Shown here: in pieces, positions 22,134 to 36,593 of the stretch | How positions within the stretch are numbered: position 1 is the first letter of the stretch | Layout: the number at the start of each line of letters is the position of its first letter | Source of the DNA: Amia ocellicauda | Taxonomy: Eukaryota; Chordata; Actinopteri; Amiiformes; Amiidae | Direction: 5' to 3' | Assembly: GCF_036373705.1 (NCBI RefSeq) | Contig: NC_089863.1 | Span: 9,221,357-9,285,356 of the forward strand | Length of the DNA: 64,000 bases | The notes under the pieces: generated by a model | What the model was told of the DNA's origin: nothing | Seen by the model: only the letters and a program-made list of their open reading frames with translations | The model's database searches: none | Program-made: the position numbers and the translations under genes

Positions 22134-22442
22134 TCCAATTACCGGGACAGTAGGCTACACTGCAATGTGGGAGCGCCAGCATCCCCCACACAACAACAAC
22201 ACGAACGACAGCAATCCTCATCATTGACACTAATAACAATCGGCCTTCTTCATCTTGAATGTCGGGGAAGATGAGACGAGGCGTCACTTCCGGCCCGCAA
22301 ATCTTCACCAACATTTGCTCCCCAAATGAAGAAAGAAAGAAATCATCCAACATCTGAGGGAGAGCATATACAGACGCACTGCCATCCCTCGGCGCGTCTC
22401 TCCTCTGCTTCTCTCTCTCTCTCTCTGCCTCCCACCCACCTC

Positions 22443-22480
<38 letters not shown>

Positions 22481-22580
22481 GATGATGATTGTCGCCAGTA
22501 GCGCCAGATCTTGTGCTGGAATGTCTTCAAGAAAAGCGCTACCTTAAGGGAGACACAGAGACACAGAGACACACAGAGAG
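20147..22580. other. Intergenic region between ZP gene and CARMIL3, repeat-rich
   Basis: Contains the shared upstream space of two divergent genes. Repeats: a minisatellite at 20515-20800 with units of cagtgactctgcagcagtcc plus variable (agtcc)n; two (CA)n runs each followed by ctcttttttaa at 20946-21032; CT-rich blocks at 21180-21350 with attaacc motifs; and a 25-bp degenerate array at 21590-21900 based on gtgtactgttactatatt. No exon was recognised. The CARMIL3 promoter is presumably just before 22581. Confidence 0.7.
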
Positions 22581-24403
22581 ATGGCTTCTAAGGACCTGGC
22601 GGCATCATCTTTCGCCAGCATAGGCAGAGAAATGTCAGGTGAGTCCGATTATGATGATGATGATGATGATTATTATCATAATGATAATTATGATATTATT
22701 GTTGTTGTTGGTGTAGATGCCCGTGTCCCTCGCCCTTGCCCAGGCACTGTCTCTATCCCTGTCTGTCCATCCATTGCTTTGCACAGTGTGTTTATTATAG
22801 CCTCAACGCTGGGTTATATTATTATCCAACTATACCTGCAGCTTCAGCACCATAATCCCAATCCCCAACCCCCACCCCCTTCCCCACCCCCGGCCGCGTC
22901 TCCTCCCTGCAGCCGGTAATCGGGTTTCGAAGGCGGGGAGGGTGTGCGGCTGGAGCCCCGGGCCTGCGTGTGTGCCGGAGCCCAGTGCCGATCCCTGAGA
23001 AGCGCCTGTGATTAATGTCGCATAGGCTGCTCAGACATACAGAAACACACACACACACACACACACGCACAGATGTGTAGACCTGTCTGATTTTTCTCGA
23101 CACAGGTAGACGTCTGTTCATGTGTATCTTTATAAACACAAAGCTGTCTATATATATGCATGCAACTGTAATTGTATATATAGGGATGCTTACATGCGTG
23201 CGAGTGGGTGGGTTGTATGTGATGATCTTGGCCGGATGATGGTGCGGTACATGACTGTACAATATGAAACGACGAATCGGCGATATTGTTGTACACTGAG
23301 CCACAACGCGTGTGTGTGTGTGTGTGTGTGTGTGTGAGTGCTGCAGGGTGTGTGTACTGTATATGTGTGTGTACTGCAGTGTGTGTATCGGTGTCTGCAT
23401 CTGTTGTTTAGTGTGTCTGTGAGTCTGTCTGTACATTGTGCCACACACTTAAAAGCTGTACTCAGTAGTAGCAGACAGACAGACACACACACACACTCTT
23501 CCCCCCCCTCTTTCTCTTTCTCTTTCTCTCTCTCTCTCTCTTCTTCTTCTTCTTTCCCTCGCTCTGCTGGGAGGTCTCAGTGCTAATCGCTCCTAATGGG
23601 TTTATTAACGAGTCAGTGGTAATTAATCAAGAGGATCCCTCCTACAATTAACACACTGTCCCTCTCCCCTCTCCCTCTCCCTCTCTTCCGCTCCCTCCCT
23701 CTCTCTCTCTCTCCCTCTCCCTCACAACACAACACAACAGAATGGAAGAAAAGACAGTTGCACAACATTAAACAGAGAACCTAAACACACTACACCCCTA
23801 ACCCCTAACCAACTCCCTCGCTTCCTCCCTCTCTCCCCTGCCCTCACTTCCTCTCTGTCTTTCTGTGTTCCCGTTCTCCTTCCTTCCTCTCTCTCACTCT
23901 CAATTAGTGTAGTGTAGTTAGTGTCAGTCAGTCCGTGTGTCAAACAATCAGTCAGTCAGTGTGTCAGTCAGTCAGTCAGTTAGTGTGTCAGTCAGTCATT
24001 CAGTCAGTGTGTCAGTCAATGTGTCAGTCAGTCAGCCAGTGTGTCAGTCAATGTGTCAATCAGTCAGCCAGTGTGTCAGTCAATGTGTCAATCAGTCAGC
24101 CAGTGTGCCAGTCAGTGTTAATATTGTGATCACACTGTAATGATATTAAATTCCCAGATTACACTCTGTGTTAAGTGGGTCACAGAGAACAATCACAAAA
24201 CTGAGCCTGTATTAACTGAGAGTATAGTTGTCACAATAACGGTGTCTGTGTGTCTGTCCTTCGTGTTACAGAGACAATCAGGAAGATTATTGATAAGTCG
24301 TCAATAAAGTTCATCCGCACGGTCAAACTGGAGACCAGAAACGGCAAGACTGAGGACAGAATACTGGTGAGCCTGTCTGTCTGTCTGTCTTTGTGTCCGT
24401 CTG

Positions 24404-24437
<34 letters not shown>

Positions 24438-25020
24438 CAGCGTGTTGTGACGTCTCCTTCTTTCCTTTATTATTTATCACATTCTGACGCTCCGTTTCCT
24501 CCTCTGTTCTGCACATCTGTCTGCTTCACTCAGAGTCACAGGGCGGCGCTCGTACACAGGGGGTCTGGGGCGCTGTCTCTTTAAATACTGCCGGCATCAC
24601 TGTGGCGTTTCCATATTTAGAACTGCAATGTTGATAAAAGCTGAAGTAATTATTCTTAGAATACGTTTTTCATCTGTTGTTGAATTGTGGTTTACTGGGG
24701 GGGAGGTCAGGGGAGGTTTTTCGAAGAGAGAAAAAGAGAGAAACAGAAAGATTAGAAGAAAGAGAGAGGGGGGGTGGGGGTGGGAGAAGGCAGTCAGTCA
24801 GTTTGTGTCTGTATTAACCCTGTTCTCTCTCTCTTTCTACCACTGTCATCTCTCCCACTATCTCTGCTGTAGTGTCAGTGTGTCAGTGTGAGTCAGTGTG
24901 TCAGTCAGTCAGTTAGTCAGTCAAACGGTTTTCCTACTTTTTCTCAAAGACTGAGTGAGAGAGGTTGTATCATTGCACTTTGTATTGCTCGTCCTATATT
25001 AGGGCATCTGCTAATAAATA

Positions 25021-25075
<55 letters not shown>

Positions 25076-25488
25076 GGCACTGGAAAATTAATCGCCAGTA
25101 GATATTTCTTTAGGAGATGCCCAAGATGCCATGCCAGAAAATGTAAATATCCGGTCACATGATGATTGCAATATGAAAACGCGTGAACTGAATCCTGGGA
25201 AAACATGGATGTGAACCACAACAACTGAAGCCCAGTCATTCAAGTGTGAACTGGCAGCACTTGAGATGAAGCCAGTGTGAACACTGCCTTCGTCACAGCG
25301 TGGAAGAATTAACCCCTGTCTGTCTTTCTGTCTCTGTCTGTCAGGTTCTCACAACATGGCGGCTGTATCTGTTTACTGTGAAGGTGCCAGCAAAGGTGGG
25401 TATTGTTCTCCTTCTTCCTCCTCCTCCTCCTCCTCCTCCTCCCGTGAGCTGCAGTTCCCCAGCTCTGCCTGTTCTCACGAAGGGGGAG

Positions 25489-25547
<59 letters not shown>

Positions 25548-28500
25548 ATTATTACAGTTTTTCTCAATTGATTTGGCACATTCTCTGAATCAAACTTCAC
25601 ATTCTCAAGTACAGTCTTCACATCATGTGGTACATTCAGCACAACACTCTATTTCACCCGCAAAAGGCAATACCTCAATCAAAATTAACTCATGTTTCAA
25701 ATGTAAATAAATCCATCAATGAATACATAATTGTCACCAGAACAAAAGGTTCCTTTATCATCGTCTAAACCAAGACATTCAAAATGTTAAGACCTATCAT
25801 CAAGTGACAGTGATAGTTTCCCACTATAAAATACTGTCAAATTACTAAACATTGTCTATATAGCCAACTGAATAGTATTGCTGTCAATACATGTCAAAGT
25901 CATGGCACACACTGTAATTTACACAAAACATGTATTCATACATTTCTCATTACTGTATGTAGCTACCTTTACAGCAAGCAGAACATAAAAATGCTTGTAC
26001 AGCACAGAACAGAAATATACAACAGCAGAAGTATGTAAATTAGGAACTGCAGTATATGTAAAAGAAAAAAGATGCTGTAAGTTCATCAACCTCATGGGTC
26101 ATCCAATCTCTCCTCTCTGTCTGGCCACAACATTTAATCTACATTACACCTGATATCCTACCTTGCGATGCAACGAGGGGGAAATATCCTCACAACCAGC
26201 ATCCATTGCACCCAGTAAGGACAGCTGGTCATGAGGACGGTGATCATACACCTTGCATCTCCATGCAGAGGAGTTGCGGACTGGGGAGTGTGGTGGGAGA
26301 AACTCCATCAAAAAACATTGGTGGGCAACAAACCATTCCCTGATTGTATTGGAATGATGAAAACCTACGTTGTCCCAAACTATAACATAAGTTGGCAAGT
26401 CATGTCTTACCAGCCCCCTCTCATTCTCAGGACTGAGATGTGCGGGCATTCATTAGCCTCCAGCTCCATCACTCTCTATAAGAGATGCGAAAGCAATTCA
26501 GGAAATAATTTACAGTAGACGTTGTAAATCACACAATTACAGCAACACATATTCCACATCGTGTAACATATTCTGCATATACAGGTTGTACTTGTCAATA
26601 CTGAGATTACTGAGATTCCTCTCAAAAGGTGCTTCATTCTCATGTGATTTCTCTTCAGCACCCTATCAGTTGTGGATCTTGTATGACTGCACTTTGAATG
26701 TGTGTTAGTCTGAGAGCATTGTTTGCTATGACCATATTGCAGATTTCAATTTCTTGTTGAGCAGTGAAAATGTCTCTTCTGCCACCACCATGGGGTAGAC
26801 TCTCAATCCTAGACTGTAAACACAGTACAGTAAAGTCAATGTATTCTTCATGAATTCTGACACATGCATTGGCTAAATTTACTGCAGAAATATTGCAGTA
26901 CAATATACACCGATCAGCCATAACATTATGACCACTGACAGGTGAAGTGAATAACACTGATAATCTTGTTATCATGGCACCTGTCAGTGGGTGGGATATA
27001 TTAGGCAGCAAGTGGACATTTTGTCCTCAAAGTTGATGTGTTAGAAGCAGGAAAAATGGGCAAGAGTAAGGATCTGAGCGACTTTGACAAGGGCTGAATT
27101 GTGATGGCTAGACGACTGGGTCAGATCATCTCCAAAACTGCAGCTCTTGTGGGGTGTTCCCGGTCTGCAGTGGTCAGTACCTATCAAAAGTGGTCCAAGG
27201 AAGGAAAAGCGGTGAACCGGCGACAGGGTCATGGGCGGCCAAGGCTCATTGATGCACGTGGGGAGCGAAGGCTGGCCCGTGTGGTCCGATCCAACAGACG
27301 AGCTACTGTAGCTCAAATTGCTGAAAAAGTGAATGCTGGTTCTGATAGAAAGGTGTCAGAACACACAGTGCATCGCAGTTTGTTGCATTTGGGGCTGCGT
27401 ATCCGCAGACCAGTCAGGGTGCCCATGCTGACCCCTGTCCAGTGCCTAAAGCTCTTACAATGGGCACGTGAGCATCAGAACTGGACCACGGAGCAATGGA
27501 AGAAGGTGGCCTGGTCTGATGAATCACGTTTTCTTTTACATCACATGGATGGCCGGGTGCGTGTGCGTCGCTTACCTGGAGTATACATGGCACCAGGATG
27601 CACTATGGGAAGAAGGCAAGCCGGCGGAGGCAGTGTGATGCGTCGGGCAATGTTCTGCTGGGAAACCTTGGGTCCTACCATTCATGTGGATTACTTTGAC
27701 ACGTACCACCTACCTAAGCATTGTTGCAGAGCATGTACACCCTTTCATGGACACGGTATTCCCTGATGGCACTGGACTCTTTCAGCAAGATAATGCGCCC
27801 TGCCACAAAGCAAAAATGGTTCATGAATGGTTTGAGGAACACAACAACGAGTTCAAGGTGTTGACTTGGCCTCCAAATTCCCCAGATCTCAATCCAATCG
27901 AGCATCTGTGGGATGTGCTGGACAAACATGTCCGACCCATGGAGGCCCCACCTCGCAACTTACAGGACTTAAAGGATCTGCTGCTAACGTCTTGGTGCCA
28001 GATACCACAGCACACCTTCAGAGGTCTAGTGGACTCCATGCCTCGATGGGTCAGGGCTGTTTTGGGACCTACACAGTATTAGGCAGGTGGTCATAATGTT
28101 ATGGCTGATCGGTGTATGATTACACACCTGTTTTCTCTCCTGAATGTCTGGATTATTGACGACACCGAGGACCGGCACACATTAGGCTGCAATCTCTGAC
28201 CAGCCTCTGTCATACTTGCCATGCCATAGACCATGGTTGATTACGTGTTCTATAACTGTTGCCTGTATATCATGTGAGATTGCTCTCTGCCTTTGCCTTC
28301 CTCTGACTCTTCCTCTCCCCCTCACCACACCCCCACACACTATCATGCCCCTTCCTCTTGCCCCGTCTGTCTCCTGCCTGTTCCATATTCTACAATTGTA
28401 CAGTTCATTCTTGCCCTCCCAGTATCAATGTGTTTGAGAACTGATAGGTTGTGAGTTGCACCTGTATGATCAATTTGACAGCATATGCAATTGGTTGCTC

Positions 28501-31500
28501 TAAAATGTGAGAAAATGTAATTGTTCCCCATCTTGCCTAAGTCAATCCACCTGACAACTACAACAATACCACATAAGTGCTATGTATCTAATTTGACAGG
28601 TTATTGTGACTGTTGGTTGCTCTATTTAGCATGTATGGATTTACACAGTGAACGCGTGTATAATTGCATGTGAGAGTGATGTCATTCAATAGAAAATGAA
28701 TGTAAGCTATTTTGATCAGCAAGGCTTGCTCAATGCATGACTGACTATAGTCATGTGAGCAAATGACCTAATGGTGTGGAGTATTTCACCCACTGTTTGA
28801 CAAAGTTGGAGAGTCATTCAACGATGGTGCCAAAGCGACTGAGAAAAACTGTGATGTGATTATTATTATTGCAGGTGGAGATCACCTTTAACTTCCTGGA
28901 GATTCGTTCCATGAACACATGTCCGGACCATCAGGTAAGGACTGCAGGCAGAGTCTGGAAACTGGCTCAATGTGAAGACCATTCCGGTGCTACCGTTATT
29001 GTTGTTATCATCACCGTCATCATTATTATTTTAAGATGTCTGCCACTTTCCCCCCACCCAGGTTGTACTAGAAACCGAGAAGTCCACCTACTCTGTCCGG
29101 CTGCAGTCATTGGATCACCTGGACCAGGTGATCAGCCATGTGAATTTCGCCCTCTCCAGAATATTCAACAACTCCATCTTTGCGTGAGTCCCAGACTGAT
29201 TCAGTAACAGTCAGTGAATATCGAATGCATTGTTTTATTTTGAAATGTATATTTTTGTTTGTTTTATTTATTTATAATTCATAATGTTATAATTTTGCTT
29301 GGCTGGTGTGAGTGTGTGTGTGTGTGTGCATTTCTTTGATGTTTGTAGTTCAGCATGTTTCTCTCTCTCTCTCTGTCTCTCTCTCTTTCAGTCCCTCTCT
29401 CTGCAGAGTGGAGGGGGACACGGGGAACCGGAAGTTCTCTCCAAGTTCAGACACTTCAGTGGAAACGCAGAGAGCCTGTGGTGAGACTGACGCCCTTACG
29501 CACTGACACTGACGCCATCACACACTGACACCTCGACAGACTCACACACTTACACTCTGACATGCTCACACACTGACACTGACGCCCTCACACACTGACA
29601 CCCGGACAGGCTCACACACTTACACTCTGACATGCTCACACACTGACACCGATGCTGTCACTCACAAACACACTCACACTCTGACACACTGATGCTCTGA
29701 CACACTAATTCACTGCCACACTAGCACTCTGACACACTGACACACTAACACTCTGACGCACTGACACTCTCTCTCTCAGGGGGTTTCTCTGAGACGTACG
29801 CTGCTCTGTGTGACTATAATGGGATCGGCTGTAAAGAGGAAGTGCAGTGGGTAAGAGCTGTGTGGGTGGGTGTGTGTGTCTGTCTGTCTGTCTGTCTGTG
29901 TGTGTGTCTGTCTATTTGACTGTCTGCCCCTGTCTCTCTCTCTCTCAGGATGTGGACACTATCTATCACTCTCAGGACAACAGAGAGTTTAACCTGCTGG
30001 ATTTCAGCCACCTGGAGAGCAGGTGAGGAGTGGTGGCTGGGTGCGTAACAGTGTGTAACTGTGTGTGTCAGTGTGTGTTTGTGTGTTAGTATATTACAGT
30101 GTGTAACAGTGTGTGTGTCTCAGGGACCTGGCTGTGATTGTGGCTTCCATGGCGTACAACACCTGGTTCACCCGACTGTACTGCAAGGACCTCAAGATAG
30201 TGAGTACTGTATGTGTCTGTCTGTCTGTCTGTCTGTGTGAGTGACCTCTGTGAAGTTGGCACCCCATGTGTACAGAATATGAATCAAAACATATGCATTC
30301 GTTTGTGCTGCATTTGTGGTGGTTTGTGCCACAAAAATTATTTTTTGTGCCGACTTGGTTCCCGAGATATTAAAGATTATATTTTATGAGCTGTGATGTC
30401 ACTCAGTCTCTTTCGTTTGAGCTGGTTTGTGCCATATTTGTTTCATCAGTGCAGTTATAGTTTTTTAGCTATTCATTTTTTAATTATCAGAGATTACGTC
30501 ACCTAGCACCCCATCAAACTCCAAATCGATCCGAAGTGTGTCATTTGTTTGTGCTACATTTGTGCTGGTTTGAGCAGCAAAAATAATTGTTTGTACCGAC
30601 ATGGTTCTTGAGATATTACACATTATATTCTAATCACTTAACAGTAGTCTCTGTCCTTTATGCTACGATTGTGCAGATTTGTGCAGTAAAATGCACAGGC
30701 TATTTTGGCTGTATCCAGCAGTGCAATTGCACAACAGGGTCTTTATTCGGCTGTCTAAAGCAAAGCAGGAGACTGCCGACAACACCAATCAAGCCATGTT
30801 TTGCTTTAATAATAATTAAACACGTCATCAATGCATACACTTCTCTGTGTCTTGTTTTCGTAGTTTAGGACTACTTCATTTCTTATAGGCTTCAGCCTAA
30901 ACCCCTAACCACGAAACAAACACTGGAAACCAAGACAACATGAATTAACTTTCAGTTCAAATTATTACCTGTTATCAACAGGTTCACCACTCCATTCTGG
31001 GAACAAGGAAGTAGCCTATAACTCCATGCGAACCCTATACAATTGAAAAGGTTTTTTTTTTTGCACCAGACATCAGTTATCCAGGGCAACTCCTTTCTAG
31101 ACGGTCGATGCTATTCACGGATTGTAAGTTATTTCAATCACATTGCATTAAATCGGTCTCCTTTATTTAATAAAAAGTTGAGCCATGTACCCTAATAAAA
31201 CAGTGGTCAGCATAGCACGGAGACGTGATAATTAAAGAAACTGATTTATACATTCCAGAATTAGGAATGATTCGATTGAAATTGATGTTTTTTACTAAAA
31301 AAAACTTTGTATCGTTGGAGTTTGATGGGGTGCTAGGTGATGTCATCGCTGATAATTAAAAAATGAATAGCTAAAAAACTATAACTGCACTGATGAAACA
31401 AATATGGCACAAACCGGCACAAATGAAAGAGATTATTTTGGTGCAATTTAGACGTTAATGGGGTGCTGAGTGATGTCACTAATTAAAAAAGTATCGCTTA

Positions 31501-32646
31501 ATAACTTGAGAAATAAAATAGCACATTTTTTTCTTTTAATGGCACAAACCAGCACGAACATAGCACAAACGAAATAGACTATTTTGGTGTGATTTGGACA
31601 TTGATGGGGTGCTGAGTGACAGCTCATAAAATATAATCTTTAATATCTCGGGAACCAAGCCGGCACAAACGATGATTTTTGCGGCACAAACCAGCACAAA
31701 TGCAGCACAAACGAATGCATATGTTTTGATTCATATTCTGAACACATGGGTGCCAACTTCACGGAGGTGTGTGAGTGTCTGTTTGTTTGTTTGTGTCTGT
31801 CTCTGTACCTGTTTGTTTTGTATTTATCGCTCTCTCTCTCTCAGGGGTCAGAGGTCACAGAGCAGGTTCTGCACACACTCAGTAAGTCCAGCAGTCTGGA
31901 GGAGGTCACACTGGAGAACGCCGGCCTGAAATCGTGAGTGACCTCTGACCTCCAACCTCCCACCTGACCCCATGTGTGCTTGTGTGAGTGTGCAATGCCA
32001 CAAGGACTCACCTTCTCTCCCTCTCCCTCTTTCTCTTTCTCTCTCTCAGTGACTTTCCTCAGAAGTTGTCTCTGGCTCTGTCAGAGAACCCCGCCTCAGT
32101 GATCCACTCACTCAACCTGGCGCACAACACGCTGGACAACCAGGGTCTGTCTCACTGTCTACCTCTCTATCTGCCTGACTGTCTCACTGTCCAACTCTCA
32201 CTGTGCACCTCTCTGTCTGACTGTCTCACTTTCCACCTCTCACTGTGCACCTCTCTGTCTGACTGTCTCACTTTCCACCTCTCACTGTCTCTCTCACTGT
32301 CCACCGGTCTGTCTGTCTCTTTCTTTCTGTGTCTAGTTTCTACCTGTCTCACTGTCTCTGTGCCTCTCAGTGTTGTTGTCCAGTCAGTGTGTCTGTGTGC
32401 CTCTACACATCTCTTATCCTAAATCATCTACCTGTCTGTCTCCCAGGCGTGTCGAACCTCATACAGCAGGTGTGTCGACTGACCAAGGGGCTGCGGCTGC
32501 TCAACCTGTCGAAGACATCGCTGACGTCCAAAGGTTTGAGACTGAGAAGTGTCCACAGAGACACAAAGACACACAGAGACACACACAGAGACACACACAC
32601 AGAGCTGTCGGTCAGTCAGTTAAAATAAGAGATCTAAAAGTCAAGT

Positions 32647-32681
<35 letters not shown>

Positions 32682-34559
32682 AGGGCTCCTGTCGGTGGCC
32701 CAAGCGCTGTGCAGTAATGATGAGTTCTCCTCCTCTTTGCTACACCTGGACCTGAGCAGGAACCCTGGGGTGCTGTCGGGGGAAGAGGCCACGGTGAGAA
32801 CTACCCCCCATCTACCCCCCATGCTGCCCCACTGCCCACCTACTCCCTCAGCCATCACGGGGCCCACTTCACTCTCCAACTACCCCCTTAACTGCCCCAA
32901 GACCACCTTAAATACCCCAACAGCACCTTAACTGCCCTAATACCCAGCCTGTGTGTCTCTCTGTGTATATGTGTGCATCTGTCTGTATGTGTGTATGTGT
33001 GTCTGTGTATGTGTGTCTGTTTCTGTGTGTCTCTGTGTGTGTTATCTGTGTGTCTGTATTTCTGTGTGTGTTGTCTGTATGTGCGTGTCTGTCTCTCTTC
33101 ACAGAACCTGTACCAGTTTCTGGCCCAGCCCAACTGCCTGGTCCATTTGGACCTGTCTGGTACCGACTGTGCTGTGGAATCGGTGAGTGAAGGGGGGAGG
33201 GGAGAGGGACCGTTATACCCCACCTCGGCACTGAGGCACAGAGGGGGCAAATACAACACCTTATTGTGCTTACATCCCTCTCTCTCTCAAATTCAAATTC
33301 AAATTCTCTCTCTCCCTCCCTCTCTCCCCCTCTCTCAGGTGTTTGGCTCTCTGCTCAGGGGCTGCTGTGCAGACCTCTCCCACCTCAATCTCTCTAAAAA
33401 CTCCTTCTCACACAGGTAACAACAACACAACAACTCCGATCTAAAATATCTGTAGATGCTTTGTCTGCATGCGATTACTTTTGCCTGATATGTTATTGGA
33501 TATGTATTGTGTTTATGGTAAAATGCAGGTTAATGTCGGGGATCGTTTGTTAAACCTTGTTATTTATTATTTCCTTCTCCCTCCTTGCAGGAAGATGAAG
33601 GACAGTCTCCCCTCATTCCGCCAGTTCTTCAGCTCGGCGTTCAGCCTCACCCACATCAGCCTGGCCGGCATGAAACTGCCCCCCGAGGCCCTGAGGTGAG
33701 CCACTGCCTTCTTTCTGACTTCAGAGCCAATATGGCCGACACGCGCCCGCAGTTTCTTGAATTTGTGTTTGTACAGCGGGACAGTTGGATGTTGGAACCG
33801 CAATGGCGATATACGCTTACCTGCAGCTTCCTCCGTTTTGAAACTGGGCCATAATGGGATGTTTTAAGCCAACATGGCTGACAGGACGTTTCATGTTATC
33901 TCCCTCTCTTCTCCCCTCCTCTCTCAATCAGAGCTCTGTTTCTTGGCCTGTCCTCCAACCCTCATGTCAGTGACCTCCACCTGGACATAAGTGGCTGTGA
34001 GGTCAGTGCTGTCCTGCTGTCTGTCTCACTGTCTCTGTCTCTTCAGCTGTTTCTAATGTTAATTATTCTCTCTTTTTCTCTCCCTCCATCACTCTCTCTC
34101 CCTATCCCACTCTCTCTGTCAGCTGAAGTCTGCGGGAGCCTCAGTGATTCAGGAGCTGTTCCCACGCGTCTCCTCCATCGGCACTCTGGACATCTCCGAC
34201 AACGGTGGCCAGTTAATTGCTTAATTGCCTTAATTGATTATTTGGTGTATGTGATTATGTACATAATTGAATGATTGGCACACTGCCCGATGGTTGATGT
34301 GATCAGTTGGTTATTGGGGTATCTGGGTAATTGATCAATCTATTAAGTGGGTAATGAACACATTTGACGTTAATTGATTAATTGATTTGACGTCTTCATT
34401 GGACTTGGGGCAGGTCTGGACACGGAGCTCCTGGCAGTGATTCCTGCTCTATCGCACCACCCGTCTCTCAGACACCTCCTGATAGGCAAGAACTTCAACA
34501 TCAAAAACAGGTGAGTGAGAGTGTGTGTGTATATGAGTGTGTGTCTGTGTTTGTCGTTT

Positions 34560-34615
<56 letters not shown>

Positions 34616-34985
34616 CAGGGTTTTGGATGAAATTCTTCAGAAGCTGGTTCATCTGATTCAAGAAGAAGACTGTGTGAGTCAAAGTGCTCTGGATTCAGTG
34701 TGTCAGTCAGTGTGTCAGTCAGTCAGTCAGGGTGTCAGTCAGTGTGTGAGCGTGTCAGTCAGTCAGTGTGTCAGTACTGACGCCCTGTCCCTCTGTCTCT
34801 CTCAGTGTCTCCAGTCCCTGTCCCTGTGTGACTCTCGGCTGCGCTCGCGCTGCGCAGTGCTGGTCAACGCACTGGGCAGCAACGCGTGTCTGCGCAGGGT
34901 GGATCTGAGTGGCAACGGCATGGAGGACCTGGGTGCCAAGATGCTGAGCAAAGCCCTGCAGATCAACACCACACTGAGGTACTGG

Positions 34986-35027
<42 letters not shown>

Positions 35028-36546
35028 GAGACCACCATTTCAACAAAGCGGCATCATTAATAATAAAAGAATTGCCCCAGATCTATTCATCTGTCATTCC
35101 AATCCTGCATTAAAGCCCTCGAAAATAATATGATATCGTTGATCAAAAACGCATGTATGTTTTGGGTCCTCTGTGTGTCATTCAAGCAGCAGATCTACTG
35201 CACATTATTTGGCATGTGCGCATTTTGTGTGAGGTGAAAGAGAGAGAGAGAGAGAGAGCATGCACCGGTTACAGGGCTTGTCATTGTTGGCATCTGTTGG
35301 GAGCTAATTCTCTAAGGCAAGCCTTGAGTTGAAGGGCGGCTATGAATATAAGAAGCTTTTTCAAAAAGAAAAAGGATCATGAAGGCAAGGAGGCACAGGC
35401 GAGGCTAGAGGAGGTGAAGGACCAGTTATCTCCTGTAGCTGTAGCAGCAGATGAGTCATGAGTGAGAGTGCCACTGCCTCATCTAATGTTACGAGCTCAG
35501 GTTTGTGAAGAAGAGGGCTCTTTAGCTAGCTAGCTAGTCTAGCTCAGTGGTTCTCAAATGTTTTTGTCACAAGGCACACAAGTATTTCCAAGGCACACCT
35601 TTACATATGATTATAGCTATGTAAATCATTATAAATAAGACTAATTCCAAGGCACATCTGGCCAGCTCCCAAGGCACACCAGTGTGCGACGGCTCACAGT
35701 CTGAGAAGCACTGGTCTAGCTAGCCTGCACTCACTGTGATATTGTGGAACATGGGCTGAGCATAGAAAGAAAGTGGGATGACCTTACTTTGCCTTTGTAG
35801 AATCCAATTGATAAGCCATAATGTGTTTCCCCTGAAGCATATGTATGACTCATATGCATCTCTGCAACTAATCTGGAGATTGAAACACTCATTTTGTTTA
35901 TTTTGATTTCATGTTGTGAAAGCCAGCCTACGCACCTGACCGGAACCTTTTGGTAGAGCACAGTGTCTCACATCTTATATTCATTTTACTGTAGTACGTT
36001 TTGGGTCCTCTCAAACGGAGGCACTGCTAGAAAACCCGCGCGGTCTGTTTACCTCAGCACTGCCGGCGGTAGTGAGACTGCCGCCAGTTAACGACGCTGA
36101 ATGTGGCGAGGTAGCCAGCTAGCTAGCCAAATTGTTTCTAAGCATCAAGATGAAACCAGCAAAGAGACATAAGGTAGACAATAGCGTGTTTTTTCCACAC
36201 AATGTGAGTGCTTATAGCTAAGCTAGATATTTATGATTTAATGAAAATATTCCAAGAACAATATCAGAAGTACAGCTACAGAGTTGATGTCTGATTGACA
36301 ATGTATATGTCTAGCTAGCTAGATCAGATCAGTTTTTCTTTCCTTTTTTGTCCAAAATCTTAGTTAATCTTTTTTATTAATACTCATTAAAAAGTGCACC
36401 AGATTAATACATTTAGCTGTTCAAAATCAAATTCTCCCCCAGACCCCCCTACTTTGGGTTTAGGCTCTGGGCTAAACCCTGAATGTATTGTAATCCTAGC
36501 AACGTCTCTGACACTGACTGACTGACTGACTCTCTCCCTCTCTCTC

Positions 36547-36593
<47 letters not shown>

